Shown here: one piece after another, positions 35,105 through 46,998 of the stretch
Layout of the letters: each line of letters begins with the position of its first letter
Numbering within the stretch: the first letter of the stretch is position 1
From: Takakia lepidozioides
Taxonomy: Eukaryota; Streptophyta; Takakiopsida; Takakiales; Takakiaceae
NCBI GenBank assembly: GCA_030704615.1
Contig: CM060733.1
Location: 24,118,001 to 24,182,000 of the forward strand
DNA length: 64,000 bases
Direction of reading: 5' to 3'
The notes under the pieces: generated by a model
What the model was told of the DNA's origin: nothing
Database searches by the model: none
Seen by the model: only the letters and a program-made list of their open reading frames with translations
Program-made: the position numbers and the translations under genes

Positions 35105-35200
35105 TGTGCACACCAAACACTAGTCTATCACTAGTGCACCACTAGTGCACCACTAGTCCAACACTAGGCTGCCATTAGCCACCACTAGTGCAGCCATTAG
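35105..35200. repeat. CACTAGTGCACC-type short repeats
   Basis: CTAGT or CACTAGTGCACCACTAG-like words repeat six to seven times in about 95 bp (ACACTAGTC, CACTAGTGCA twice, CCACTAGTCC, CACTAGGC, CCACTAGTGC). They may be subterminal repeats of the CACTA element's transposase-proximal end. Confidence 0.6.
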
Positions 35201-35426
35201 TCCATCACAATAGATAAAGAAGAAGAATACAAGCACGAGCTCATGCGAGCTCACAAAGCTGAAGCATAAACTCATGCATATATAAACTCATCACTCAAAT
35301 ACAAGTCAAGCCAAGTGCACCCCACGCCATGGGGAATCCACACTACGGCTCCATAGCTAGGCGCGGTGAGGCTCAACTCGAAAAAGATGAGCCCACCGCG
35401 ATCTGCCGTGAAGATAACAACGCCAC

Positions 35427-36333
35427 GTGCCCAAACATGTATTGGCCCCTGGATTGACACTTGGTGATGCAGGGGACCAGGAAGACAGGGACATTAGAGT
35501 GGCAGAGAATGTGGTCGATGTTGCTGACACAGAGAGGAGTCTTATCCAAGATCAGATTGAGGCCTTGACAAATGGGGACAAAGGACTCGCCATCTATCCT
35601 ATGCCTATATGTCATCCTCAAGTGATCAAAGATAGTACGTCCATCAAGGATTTCCTGAAGGTCTCTCCTTGCCCTGTTTGCCACAAAGGTTTCCACTGTT
35701 GGGACATGGTGGTGGCATCTTGTAAGCACACTTACCATCCTGCTTGTATGGCATCCCATATGAAGACGTCAAACAGGTGTAGGGACTTCAGCTGTTCAGA
35801 GATCATGCATCCTGATTGGTGTTCTAGTTTTGGGTTTAGGATTCTTGACCCAGAGGTGCAGGCACTTGCGGAAAAGGAGGTTAGCTGCCCTTGTCAGTCC
35901 ACATGTTCAGGCAACAGGGAAGCGTAAACGAGAACGAAAGAGATCTCGCAAGGCATTGAGTGCATAGTATGCAAAGAAGCCCACCACTAGGGCGGATTCT
36001 AAGGTATCAATTGACAAGGATATGGACAAGTGCCCAGGTGAAAGTACCCCCTCATCAAAGAGAGTTGTCGTGCACAAGCCCTTAGATACGAATGAAGACA
36101 ACGATCTGAGCCACCATGATAAGAGTAACTCAATCCCATGGGACGGTGTTGTGAAGGCCGCTCGGGGCCCTGTTGTGAAGTCACTGAACACCGTGAAGAC
36201 TCCTCCCAACTTGACCACTCGGGGGCCTGTTGTCAAGTCCCTTAATACTGTCAAGACCCCACCTAACTTGAAGATGGATGCAGGTTCTTCTGGTGCAGGC
36301 CCTAAGAAGAAGAAAAGAAAACATATCAACTAG
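35427..36333 (+). pseudogene. Broken gene: RING/PHD-like zinc finger plus NLS tail
   Basis: Frame 35427-35927 contains a Cys/His cluster CPVCHKGFHCWDMVVASCKH, TYHPACMASHMKT, RCRDFSCSEIMHPDWC, with the spacing of a RING-like cross-brace finger. After a frame change near 35890-35905 a second frame reads TGKRKRERKRSRKALSA, a TAG (35966-35968), then YAKKPTTRADSK and on to KKKKRKHIN and the stop at 36333. Near the end GPVVKSLNTVKTPPNL stands twice in tandem. The basic stretches look like nuclear-localisation signals. One frameshift and one in-frame stop make it a relic. It lies at the right side of the CACTA element and may be captured or element-encoded. Confidence 0.55.
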
Positions 36334-38310
36334 GTACAAGCTGAGTACTGTACACTTATGCTTTTATCACTAATGTTAGATAACTCTTGGTTGTTATTTT
36401 GCCAATTCATGCTCAAGTTTCTGATGCAATTTAACTAATCTATGCATGATATATAGGACATACATCTGGTATACGTCTAGTGCTGAATTATGAGACAGAA
36501 GTATAGTAAGATCTTGAGCATTGTGGGTGGCAATGCAGGGCATGTGATTAGCAGACCGCCCCTATGAGGACTTTACCACTCGCTGCTGTCATTGTGGGGA
36601 CAGGTCTCGTCTCTTCATCAGTACTTGTTCATTTATGACATGGCCACTTTGGGAGGCAGGCACCAAGCAAAGGCTAGTCTTCATCGATGGGGTAGGGGTT
36701 GATGCCACGATATGTCAATGTTGAGCAGTTTAGAACTGGCAGAGGATGTGTTAGTTGTTACCATTAGGTGCCCAGCCAAGTCACGTGATGTGGATTTGCC
36801 CTTGTGGTTTCTCGAGTAGCTCATAATGGACACATGACATGGATTGAGGGGCATGCACATTACTGTTCTTTGTTCATTTTCTGCTGATAGGTATGCTGTA
36901 CATGTTTGAGTAAGGCAGCAATATCATGACAGTGGTTTTGAAAACAATGCACTCTATTTTGCTATCTGTTTCTGATAGGAATTGCTAGAATACCTTCGTG
37001 CAGGCAGTCTACTACTGTCATTCATTCTATGTGAGAAAGATGGCTTTGAAAGGCCCGTTGCTTTTCCTGCCTGTGCTACAATTCTCTTACATGCGTGGGT
37101 TTAACAGAGTCTGCGCCTGAAATTTGACTAACTGGTGGATGGTATGGCTACATCCGGTTGCGTACCTCTATCCTCCTTTGCTTGACTCTGATAGTTCATT
37201 TACAAAACTGCAATCGGACACCAACAATACAAGTCTCCATCTCTCAATGGTAATTAGTCTAGCTCCTTGGTGAAGATCCCTGGTATGGCGGACCGCCTGG
37301 CCAACATACAACATTCCCATCATTCCCCTCTCTACAGGAGACAAGCTGGTTCTGTACCCCAAGTCAGGACACTAATCAACTCACTAAACAGAATATACCT
37401 CAGTAATGGCAGCTCTAATCAATCTACTACCTTCGCTCAATTGAGCACATAAATGTGATTTGTAGTGCTGCCTGCCTAATTCTTCAGAGAGTTTGATAGT
37501 ATCTCTCAACTTCATCCAAGCCCAAAAATTACTTGTGTGTATGATTTAATGCATGCAGTTCAATATGCAAGGATGGCTTAACTTTGAAGAGGGAATCAAG
37601 ACAGTATGATAGCAGGTCTGTTGCTATTCCACTTGATTGTCCCACTGTGTTTGGAAGGCTGTTAGCAACTCAGACTAGAATGGCGCCCGGCTTCAGCGTG
37701 TTGAGGATCATGTGCCTTGAGGAACATGTGCCTTATTTTTACAGCTATGATCTTCTCCACTTTCTTATCCAAAACGAGGGTGTGGAACTTTGAAAGGACC
37801 AGGAAGTATGACAAGTTGTAGGGTTTATGATGAGGTTTTGCCATATCTTCGTAGCTAGGCACCTTTGCCAACCAGTTGGTATGAGAAGGGGGGAGGACAA
37901 TAGATTGTGTGATCAGAGAGGAAGGCAGACACACTCCAAATAACAAGAAACCAATCACAGAAAGAAAACCAGACACATTAAATTGAAATTCCCCGCCTTG
38001 TGAAGTGATACACCACAGCACTAGTGCGGGAATTCTAGTCACCAGGCACATTCAATTGAACAGTAACAAATTTGGCCACAGCCACAGCCTCTTCAGCCAT
38101 AGCTTGCAAGATAGATTATAGATTATGAATTATAATCTGCGGCCAAATAACAAAGCTACATACATACAAATTCCAAAAACAATCTCTCAGCTCACAAGCA
38201 ACTTGTAATTCACATTGCTACATATTTGAGTTACATAACCCAAGGGAGAATTGGACCCCATCCCGATAAGGGAAGTTGCCCGTCAACCGTGGATTGGCCT
38301 GCAACATGCC
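36334..38310. other. No supported gene
   Basis: AT-balanced sequence with scattered short open frames, none with a recognised motif. Confidence 0.35.
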
Positions 38311-38313
38311 ATC

Positions 38314-38715
38314 TTAGCGATCTTCCATTGCTGCCAGAGCTTCATTGATGCCTTCCAATGCATCCGCAGACAAGGTAAAGACTGCATCCTTGCCTTTGAC
38401 TCGATATGTCGATGGAGGCATAGCAAATTTGATAGCCCTCACCAAATGCGAATACAGAAATGCCAAAGGCTGGTCAGATAGGAACTTGTAAGCCTTATCT
38501 CTTCTTCCACACAACTGGTAATATCTCCCTGCAACCACATGCTCGCCAGGGTCCACCCCTTCTGAGTTTCCAGCTTCAGCATTGCAGGCAAAATTGTCCC
38601 CTGCATCCAAGCAGGAGGCCAAGTCCTCCCCATCTCCCCCAAACTCTTGTTCTTCATCCCCTTCTTCTTCAATCTGCCTCCGGACAACAGTTGTATTTGT
38701 AGGTTGCAGGGTTTG
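38314..38715 (-). pseudogene. C-terminal part of an older reading frame interrupted by the Ty3 element
   Basis: After the retroelement's 3' LTR the minus strand continues TLQPTNTTVVRRQIEEEGDE, an acidic stretch, YYQLCGRRDKAYKFLSDQPL, FLYSHLVRAIKFAMPPSTY and VKGKDAVFTLSADALEGINE, and stops at 38314. On the far side of the insertion (51622-51660) the same frame can be read upstream of the target site. The family is not recognised. It is about 133 codons from the target site to the stop, acidic and then mixed, and could belong to another mobile element or a host gene. Confidence 0.5.
38711..38715. repeat. Target-site duplication GTTTG (left)
   Basis: GTTTG directly precedes the left LTR and an identical GTTTG follows the right LTR at 51622-51626. 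Five-base duplications are standard for Ty3-type integrases. Confidence 0.95.
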
Positions 38716-39647
38716 TGTCGCGCGGCTTTTACTCACCCATCCCTTCGCTATCCGAGGCGGAAACTCCAAGATAGAAGAGTTGGAAATCTCTAAGTACTCA
38801 GCCCGCGCAGAACAATCAGTCATGACCTACAGCTAGTGTATCATGGGGGTGTTTCCTATTTGTTTCCCTTTTCGCATTCATCTTAGCTACCTTACCATTG
38901 ATAATTAAGTATCAGTTTGCTTCATCAATCTATCGGTTTCCTTCACTCATCCATTCAATCCACAGCTTCACTCAGATCTCTCTACACAGTGTGATTGTAT
39001 CGTATAAGTATCAGATTATGATTTATCAGGTATCAGGCCGAAGCCATTATGTCTCTAATCTGCTCTACAATATCACTACAGCTTTGCATATAACAAGCAT
39101 CTACTAATCCTCTTTCCTCCTTCACCGTGCTCTCCATCTTTTGCTTCCGATCTCCGCTCCGCCTGACTAAGAAGTCCTCCTCCGAATAATGATCATCATC
39201 TCCCCGTTTCTCCCTTTATCTTCCTCTCCGCGGTTCTAACCGTTTCCCTCGCTAACCGTCGTCTGTGAACTAACATGTTCCCTTCGCAGGTGTTGTTCCC
39301 CACAGTCGTTCCCTGTCCTACTCTTCGTTCCCTATGATGTGACAGCTGTGTCAAGCTGTGACTGGCTGTGTGAAACTGTGACGGCTGTGACTGTGTGTGT
39401 GTGCGGCTGTGCGACTGTGTTTGGCTGTGTCGACTGTGTGACGGGCTGTGCTGTGTGGGCTGTGACGACTGTGACGGGCTGTGTCTGTGGGCTGTGACGA
39501 CTGTGACGGGCTGTGTTGGCTGTGTAACCCCCCTCTACAGTGCGCTGCTGTCACCCCTAAGGCTCCTGTTGGTCTCAGTCTGTGCAAAAATTAAGGGTAC
39601 CCTACAGATCCCGTATAAGTGTCTAAGTCCCCTACAGTCCTCTAACA
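38716..39647 (-). repeat. 3' LTR of the Ty3 element (932 bp)
   Basis: Aligns along its full length with 50737-51621. It differs by several 1-4 base indels and by a longer CTGTGAC-type microsatellite (about 39340-39525). The last 108 bases in sense orientation carry an open frame starting MTDCSARAEYLEISNSS at 38823, which reads out of the LTR into the flanking host frame. Confidence 0.95.
39345..39525. repeat. CTGTGAC/GGCTGTGT microsatellite in the 3' LTR
   Basis: Irregular tandem words GGCTGTGTG, GACTGTGACG and GGGCTGTG over about 180 bp. The 5' LTR carries a shorter version (51355-51500), and an unrelated-position copy of the same words lies inside the element at 43915-44030. Confidence 0.9.
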
Positions 39648-39664
39648 TTACCCCTCCCCCCCAA
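39648..39664 (-). promoter_or_regulatory. Polypurine tract of the Ty3 element
   Basis: Read on the minus strand, a G7-A-G4 purine run preceded by AAAA and ending TAA abuts the TG of the 3' LTR. This is the expected plus-strand priming site. Confidence 0.85.
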
Positions 39665-39681
39665 AAAGCCGTGTCCACGGT

Positions 39682-42600
39682 TTACTGTTTCCGAGTAGCA
39701 AACCTTTGTGAGTGAGCACCTTGTTGACGTTGAGAGTTTCGTGGCGGACTGTGTGTACGAGCCCGAGGTCTGTCTCTGGTTGACGGAGATGGTTGATCAC
39801 TACCTGGATAAGTGAGGCCCTCTGGAGGCTGATATCGAGGTAACCTTTCCGGCATAGGAGACCCCCGTCGCTTCTTTTCTGCCATCTGAATTGCATAGTC
39901 TTCTCCCATGTCAAAAGAATTCTGTGAAGAAACAGTTGTATCAGAATCCTCATCCCTCTCAGGTGTTTTAATTTTCGAACCTTTTTTGGAATCATCTGGG
40001 GCATACAATGCTGTCCTACCATGTCTGGAAGTTTGCATTTTACAACTTGGTGTAACCGCTGAACAGCAAAATTGGTGTAGACACTGAGCTCCTTGTCTGT
40101 CCAGGTGAGTGGGGTACCAATTACTGGTGCAGCGTGCAAGTACTTCCATGCCACATGTCCCTTATAGAAAATGTCATCAAGTCCGAATTTCTGTGTTGAC
40201 AAATGGTTGCAGGCTGCTTGAAACCATGAACGAATTTGAGAATCCTTTTGCATCATAACTTTTGGGTCATATAGGTACATATGAGGTGGCACCGAAGGTA
40301 ATACCCAATGATCTCCACTGGAATAACTTTGAAAGCGTGTTTGCATCTTTTGTTGCTCAATGTGGTAACGTACCAGAAAACAAGCAGCGTAGTATAGCCC
40401 GCACCCCATGACAATACTTGCTATCTCCTTGGTCTTGGTATAAATGAGTCCATGTACAACCTGGAAAGCAACCAATTCCCTCAACATGGTACCTGCCTCG
40501 TGCCAGTATTGTGCAAAGTGATGATCTTCAATATGTCGATTGTTTGGAAGAACTTTAGTCCTAGTTGCCACTGGCAGCCAAATACGCATGATTTGGTAGT
40601 AATGTGCGAATGACTGCGGAGGACTAAATTCTTTCCAAGCCAAATCCAACATGATGGGAATTTGGTTGAAGGGCATAAGCATAGCCCTGCTGTACTCCCT
40701 TGCAGCTGGAGTTTTAGGTGGGTTAAAAGCGGCATTGCCCCATACCTCCGGCTGTGGTGGCTGTGGTGTGGTTGTAGTAACCACAGGTTCAGCTACTGGT
40801 ACACTGACCTGTTGTGGTGGTGGTGGTACTGGCTCCTGTATCATTGGCATCTCCTGCACCTCCTGTGAAGACTGAAAAGCCAAAGTTCTGGCTTGTAAAT
40901 AAGAAGCCATTAGCTGTTCCTGAGGGATATAGACTCTTTGGTCGATGTTTGAAGTGAGGTCTTCCACTTGAGTCTGGAGTCCGTCTACATCCTCTTGTAA
41001 CTCTGCTATCCTACTATAGACATTGTCTATAGTAGTTGTGGCAATGTTCTGCACCTGCAGCCTGAGCTCATTCATCTCGCTTTGGGGTGAGCTTCCGTGG
41101 GGCTTTGCCCTCTACTGGCCCTTGTGCTAACCAGACCTGCATAAGGCTGTTATCCACCAAGCTGCTTGTGGTTCCCCTGAGAGTTTGCTCCTCTCTTAGC
41201 TTGTACAATTCCAACTGCTGTTGTAAAGCCTCCATGCGCTTCGCCTGTGGCTCAACCAATTGCGCATAAGCAGCAAGTAGATTATTGGCTTCCTTCCAAG
41301 CCTTGTTACTGACCGCGATTTCATTTCTATTGGCCATGATGGTTTGTTGCAACTCCACGATGTGTTCTCTTGATCAGCTTCCATCTGCCTGTATTGCTTG
41401 AAAGTATCTTCATTGCGACAGATTGTATTCTTCATATCGACAATGAGCTTCATTTGCTCAACATTCTCTTCTTCTGCCTTCGTACATTTTTCCGCTTGAC
41501 TGTTTATTTCTTTTGTTGATTGGTCAAGCATAGTTGTAATGTAGCACATTGTATCGCCATCCTGTTATGCACTGTCTGCAACTCCGTATGTAGTGCATTC
41601 AGTTCTTGCAACTTGCTTTCATGCTGCACCTGCATTTGGTATAGCTGTTGCTTATGTGCTTCGTGCAACTGGTCTTGCGCGAGGCCTGCCTCAATCAATT
41701 GTTGCTTGGCCAATTGCAAAGCCATTTCTGTATTGGCCAAGTCCTGCTTCATCTTGAGAGTGACCTCTTCATCGACCTTGTTTGCACACTCAGTGGCAAG
41801 TCGAGCCTCAAACTCCTTCCTGAGTTCCTCTTTCAAGGCTGTCAATTGGGTAATTGGAACATGGGATTTGACATAAGTCCCCAACAAATTAAGTGTCCTG
41901 CCTATGGAACTCATCAGCATTGCCTGTTGAGGGTCATCATGGTGAGGTTGCTGCTGTTCCTCCTGATCTTCAACAGTATGATGTCTCACTAACCATTCAG
42001 GCCATTGTCCCACCGGATTTTCTTCCTGAACTACTTCATCTATCACCGGTGCTACAGTGTCATGACCTTCCGCCTGTGGTACCTCCGACACAGGTGTGTG
42101 TATTATATGCACCTCAGGATTTCCCTTGGGCAACTGTTGCACCTCTGGGATTTCTGTCTCCTTGACCAGACCAGAATATTCATAGAGAAGGTCCCCTTTC
42201 TCTATTTCTGCCACTATCTGTTCTGTAGTTGGAATATCTATCCCTTCACTTTCCAATCAATTATTTCGGGTTGAGCTGCATGGATAACTTGTGACCTTGT
42301 GACAAGTCGTTCAAGTGGCTGTGATGGTTGTGATGCAGAAGTAACTTCCTCCTCCCTCTCTGAAGGTCCTGCTTCCAGTAATAGCATTTCTTGTGCTGCT
42401 GTGCCCCTTCCTGGCCATGAGCTTGGGAAACATTATCATGCGGAATCCGTGAAGCCAGTGGATCCGCCACTACAGTCTTTCCCCTTCTCTGCCTCTTAGT
42501 CTCGGGTTGTGCTGCTAGTCCACCCTCACTGTGTGAAGAGCCTTGCTCTTCCATTGCAGTTGTTTCTGGCTCAAACACTCCCATTTCCTTCCTTTCTTGT

Positions 42601-43518
42601 GCATTAAGTATGCCAGAATAAGGATTATTTGAGCAATGATTGGGCCAGACACTATGATAGGACTTTGCGGTAGTACCTTGTAATCTTTTCATCTCCTCTA
42701 CCAGTGCGTTGTACATTATGTCCGCCCATTGTACCTCTTGTCCCTTCAGCCTTTGAGTATTTCCTCTGTGAAGGATCTGCTCAAATATTGTTGGTTCTGT
42801 TTCAGGGCAATCAGAACGTTCAATACCTGGCCTATCTCTTTTAACCCTGGGTACACAGCTTTGGTACAAGCATAACCCTGAGTTTTAAAGAAACTCCCTT
42901 CTTGGAATAAGTCCCCTATTTGCAGTCTTGCCCTGTGTTCCTCCACATGCACCTGACCTGCTGGCAATCGAAACAATTGCTGGAGGTATAGGGGAGTAAT
43001 CATTAATTCAACTCCCTTCACCGTTGTTGTTCCTGTCCTTGGCTCAAAGTTCTGCAAAAATTGTAACATGTACTGTCTATGGTGTAGTGTCCAATCTAGG
43101 CTTTGCAATCCTTCCAATCTCAGCTCCTCCAGTATCTTTATCGCCTGTGGGGTAGCCATCGTTGTTTCTGCAGAATTGTGGTGCTCTTCACCCTGATTTC
43201 CTCCATTCCTCTCACTCTCTTCATTTTAGACTCACAGAACTGCTTTGGCTGTAACAACTGCAGGAATGCCTGTAGTGCACAAAGCATAAACGTATGGTTG
43301 CCGCAGAAAGCTATGGGTAATTTCTTGTAAGCCTGCGGGGCTTGCAAGCATTGCTCAAGAGAAAAGCTCTGCTCTGTCCTTTCGTGTCTATGCCACTGCG
43401 TAAGTAATATTGCGAGCGTATAGTCTGTTAGTTCCTCCATAGTTTCCAAGTTATAGCATTTATGGCCTGTCCTGTCGAGACGCCCGTTACTCAGAACGAC
43501 GCCGCCTCTTGCGCTCAA
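39682..43518 (-). pseudogene. Large extra coding region downstream of integrase in the Ty3 element
   Basis: Seven overlapping minus-strand frames (43518-43138, 43159-42746, 42869-42261, 42256-41504, 41549-41196, 41358-41068, 41075-39682 via a last frame change near 40020-40100) abut so closely that they look like one protein of about 1250-1280 residues broken by frameshifts. The N-terminal third contains LEELRLEGLQSLDWTLHHRQ and KGVELMITPLYLQQLFRLPA, resembling the globular domain of plant transposon proteins found in Tat/Athila elements (weak inference). The middle is a Gln/Glu-rich coiled coil (ALKEELRKEFEARL, MALQLAKQQLIEAG). Next comes a Pro-rich linker, then a hydrophobic-aromatic domain (LAWKEFSPPQSFAHYYQIMR, IWLPVATRTKV), then a basic disordered tail ending QRFATRKQ near the PPT. 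There is no obvious signal peptide or fusion-protein layout, so it is not called env. Confidence 0.7.
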
Positions 43519-43889
43519 TTTCCCTCCATTTTCTTGATCCTTTCTCTGGTTTTCTATTGGCTGTATCCGCTGTGACTGGATTTTAATTTTATCTTCTTTA
43601 GTGGACTTTCCCTGTTGGATAGTCCACTAGGATCACACATGTGACAAATTCGGCTTTTCTGTACTTGCCGTTCGTTCCGTTTCCCTTTTTCCGTACTCAT
43701 TAATGGGCCCGCCTTTCATCCCTTTTGACGGCCGTTCTTGTCCTCTTTCTTTTTGACACCTGTCCTTGCACTTCATTCTCTGCTGTGTGTCGCGCCCTGA
43801 CCTCCACGTGTCTATTTTTAAAGTAATTTCCGTTTCTTCTTCCTCAGCATTTTTTCCTGAAGTTATTATGTGTCCACTTGTCACTGATT

Positions 43890-45432
43890 CTATGGATCGT
43901 GTAACTTTAGTAGGCTGTGTTGAGCTGTGACAGGCTGTGTCAACTGTGATTGCGGCACTGTGGTACTGTGATAGGCTGTGACACGCTGCGGTATTGTGAT
44001 AGGCTGTGTATGGGCTGTGATAGGCTGTGTCACGCCACCCTGGTCATATGGGGCCTGTGTTCCATACTCCGTTCGTAACACTGGTGCAGCCCGTGACTGC
44101 TCTTGCGGTTCAACATGCAAATCATGCTGCAGGGGTTTGTCATGGATACCACTGTACCCCTTCAACTTATTTGCATTGACTCTTCCCATTTCTTTGTTAA
44201 TGGTTTGTAACATGGCGGTGTTGTTATCATACATCTTTTGTATGACATAAGGTCCTTTCCATGGTGATTTAAGCTTAGAAGCTTGAATCTTTCCTTTCTT
44301 CTGCAACCATAGAACCAAATCCCCCGTCTTAAAAGTCTTTAACTTGCCTTCATCAAACTGTTCCTTTCGCTTCATCTCTGAATTCTGGTCATATTATCAG
44401 CTGCATCAGCACGTACTTCTTCCACATGGTATAATTCATGTTTCCTGACCTTGATGGAGTCTTGCAATTCCATTTTTTCCCCCACTCCGTTCTCATGGTA
44501 GGTAACAGGAATTCCACTGGAAGTAAGGCTTCCATACCATAAACTAATTGGAATGGTGTATACTTAGTGGTGACTTTATATGAAGTCCTGTATGACCAAA
44601 GCTGTCAGCAGCTTTGTATCCCAATCCGTTCTGTTTGCATTGACTATCTTAGCCAAGATAGTACATAGTATTTTGTTGGTAGCCTCTGCCTGCCCATTAC
44701 CCTGTGGGTAATATGTTGTACTCTTTCTATGCACAATCATAAACTCTTTAGTCAACAACTCAATGGTCTCATTCATGAAGTGACTTCCTTGATCACTGAT
44801 AAATTCTAAGGGACAGCCAAATCGTGTAAGTATGTTCTCGTACAGGAACCTTGCTGTGGACTTGGCTGTGTTGTCCCTCAAAGCTTTAGCTTCCACCCAC
44901 TTTGTAGTATAATCAGTGGCTGTAATTATGTACCTGTTTCGTGTATTCTTGGATGGTGGATTAATTGGTCCAACAAAGTCTAGTCCCCATTTCTGAAATG
45001 GTTCCGTAGGCATTGTAGGATGCAAGGCCATCCTTCCAGATCTCTGCAAAGGTCCTAGCCTCTGACATTCATCACACTTCTGACAATACTCGTGTACATC
45101 TTTGAACAAAGTAGGCCACCAGTATCCTGCGAGTAGTATCTTTCTACTGGTAGTCTCTTCTCCAAAATGACCTCCAGCCACTCCTTTAACTTCCTCCAAA
45201 CTTTATTTACTTCATGGTGGTACAAGCATCGTTTTAGTACTCCATCAGGTCCTAACTTATACATTCTGCTTCCTACCATAGTATAAGGTAAAGCTTTGAT
45301 AGCGATTCTCTTCCTCTGCTCCTTACCATAACTAGGTGGGCACTGACCATGAGCAAGGTAGTATCTGATTGGCCACTGCCAATCTAACCATTCATCTGCA
45401 CTTCCTTGCACCTCCATTACAAAAACTCGCAT
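43890..45432 (-). pseudogene. Integrase of the Ty3 element (two or more frames)
   Basis: 45432-45055 covers the RNase H-integrase linker, and 45199-44576 the zinc HHCC part (GGHFGEETTSRKILLAGYWW, CQKCDECQR) and DDE core: Asp in GLDFVGPI, Asp in FISDQGSHF, Glu in PQGNGQAEATNK. The core breaks off at 44576 by a frameshift, and 44375-43890 gives the C-terminal part (TFKTGDLVLWLQKKGKIQ, SKLKSPWKGPYVIQKMY). The GPY/F-type motif WKGPYVI is present and no chromodomain follows. At least two frameshifts are present. Confidence 0.9.
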
Positions 45433-46829
45433 CAGGTAACTGATCGTCCACTCCTGTGGCGGCCTCTCCTGTTGTTAGTCGTGACAAATGATCTGCCACA
45501 AGATGCAAACGGCCAGGCTTGTAAATAACCTCGAACTCAAACTCATGCAAGATTATTAACCACCTCGCTATCCTTCCACTTATCAAAGGTTTGTTCACCA
45601 GATATATCAGAGCCTGGTGATCCACATAAAACATAAACTTTCTTCCCAATAGGTAATGCCTGAATTTCTTGACTGCATAATCATTGCCAATGCTTCTCTT
45701 TCCGTTGTTATAGTTCCTCTCAGCACTGTTCATCAACCGGCTAGCATAGTACACAGGTGAATCTATATTCCCTGTAACATTCTGGGCTAACACCGCTCCC
45801 AACGCTTCTCCTGATGCATCGCAGTGAACATGAAATACTACATGCCAGTGAGGGTTAATCAGCACAGGTGTAGTTGTTACTGACAGTGTAAGTTCCTCAA
45901 ACGCCTGTTGACATTCAGCTGTCCAGGCAAACACTGCATCTTTCTTCAGAAGCTTGCTCAATGGTGCTGCTATTTGTGCATACCTTTTGACAAATCTTCT
46001 GTAATAACTGGTTTGCCCAAGGAATCTCCTTAAACTCTTAACATTCACTGGTGGTGGAGAGGCTTTAATGGACTCTGTCTTCCTGGGATCCACAAGGAGT
46101 CCCTTCTTACACACAATGTGTCCCAGAAGCACCCCTGAGTTCACACAGAAAGTACACTTCTCTGGATTCAGGCCCAGACCTCTCATCCTGCATCTGGCCA
46201 AACATAACTCCAATTTATGCAAGTGCTCACTCTTAGAGCTGTACACACTGAAATCATCCAAGAATACCTGCATGAAATCATCCAGATACTCATGAAAAGA
46301 TTCACTTATCACTCTCTGAAAGGTCGCTGGTGCATTACAAAAGTCCAAAGGGCATGACTTTGTATGCATAAGCCCCCCAGTCTGTGATGAAAGCTGTTTT
46401 CCCTTGGTCTTCTTCTGCCACTTGCACTTGATTATAACCACTGAAGCCATCCATGAATGAGTACATCTCATGGCCTGCCACAGTGTCTAATACTGCTTCT
46501 GTGAATGGCAAAGGGAAAGGATCTTTCTTCGTACAAGCATTCAGCTTCTTATAGTTCACACATACTCTTAGTTTGCCATTCTTCTTGGGAACTATAACAA
46601 TGGGTGACAACCAAGTTGTATACTCTATTGGGTATATAAACTTAGCCTCAGCCAACTTCTTTATCTCTTCTCCAACCTTCTGTGCGTAGTTGGGATTCAT
46701 TCTATACCTCGCCTGCTTGATTGGTACTGACCCTGGTTCCAGTTCAATCTTATGCTGACAGACTTCAGGTGGTATCCCTTTTAGATCCTCATAGCTCCAA
46801 GCAAATACATCTCTGTATTTGATGAACAA
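45392..46829 (-). pseudogene. Reverse transcriptase - RNase H of the Ty3 element
   Basis: 46829-46335 holds RT motifs: VFAWSYEDLKGIPPEV, IKQARYRMNP, WLSPIVIVPKKNGKLRVCVN, YKKLNACTKKDPFPLPF and YSFMDGFSGYNQVQV. After a frameshift near 46340-46400, 46471-45392 continues CNAPATFQR, the FLDD catalytic box (VFLDDFSVYS), FLGQTSYYRRF, and RNase H (HCDASGEALGAVLAQ, YYASRLMNSAERNY, DHQALIYLVNKP, VADHLSRL). Catalytic residues are retained; only the frame is broken. Confidence 0.93.
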
Positions 46830-46998
46830 GCTTTTAGCTTCTTCGAAGAATCCGGCTCCAAATCAGCTCCTACTTTCACCATCCTCGGTTCCTCCTGAGT
46901 TCCCACATTTACTTCTCTCACCTGCTCATCAGCTGTGATTGTCCAACCAGTCACCACTTCATCCTGTAAGCTCACAGTGGCTGGTTCTTCTAGGATTT

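Noticed and set aside
36541-36720. Cys/His-containing plus-strand frame as a zinc finger
   Set aside because: Only a short isolated CCHCGD stretch with early stops; no domain pattern.
38314-38823. 169-codon minus-strand gene starting at 38823
   Set aside because: Its first 36 codons belong to the retroelement LTR (identical start at 50844), so it is a chimeric frame made by insertion, not a gene with that start.
40651-40875. Plus-strand Gly/Val/Cys-rich small proteins
   Set aside because: They are antisense to the Pro/Thr-rich linker of the extra retroelement frame.
39648-43518. env gene of an errantivirus-like element
   Set aside because: The position fits env, but there is no signal peptide, furin site or clear terminal membrane anchor; coiled-coil and basic tail dominate.
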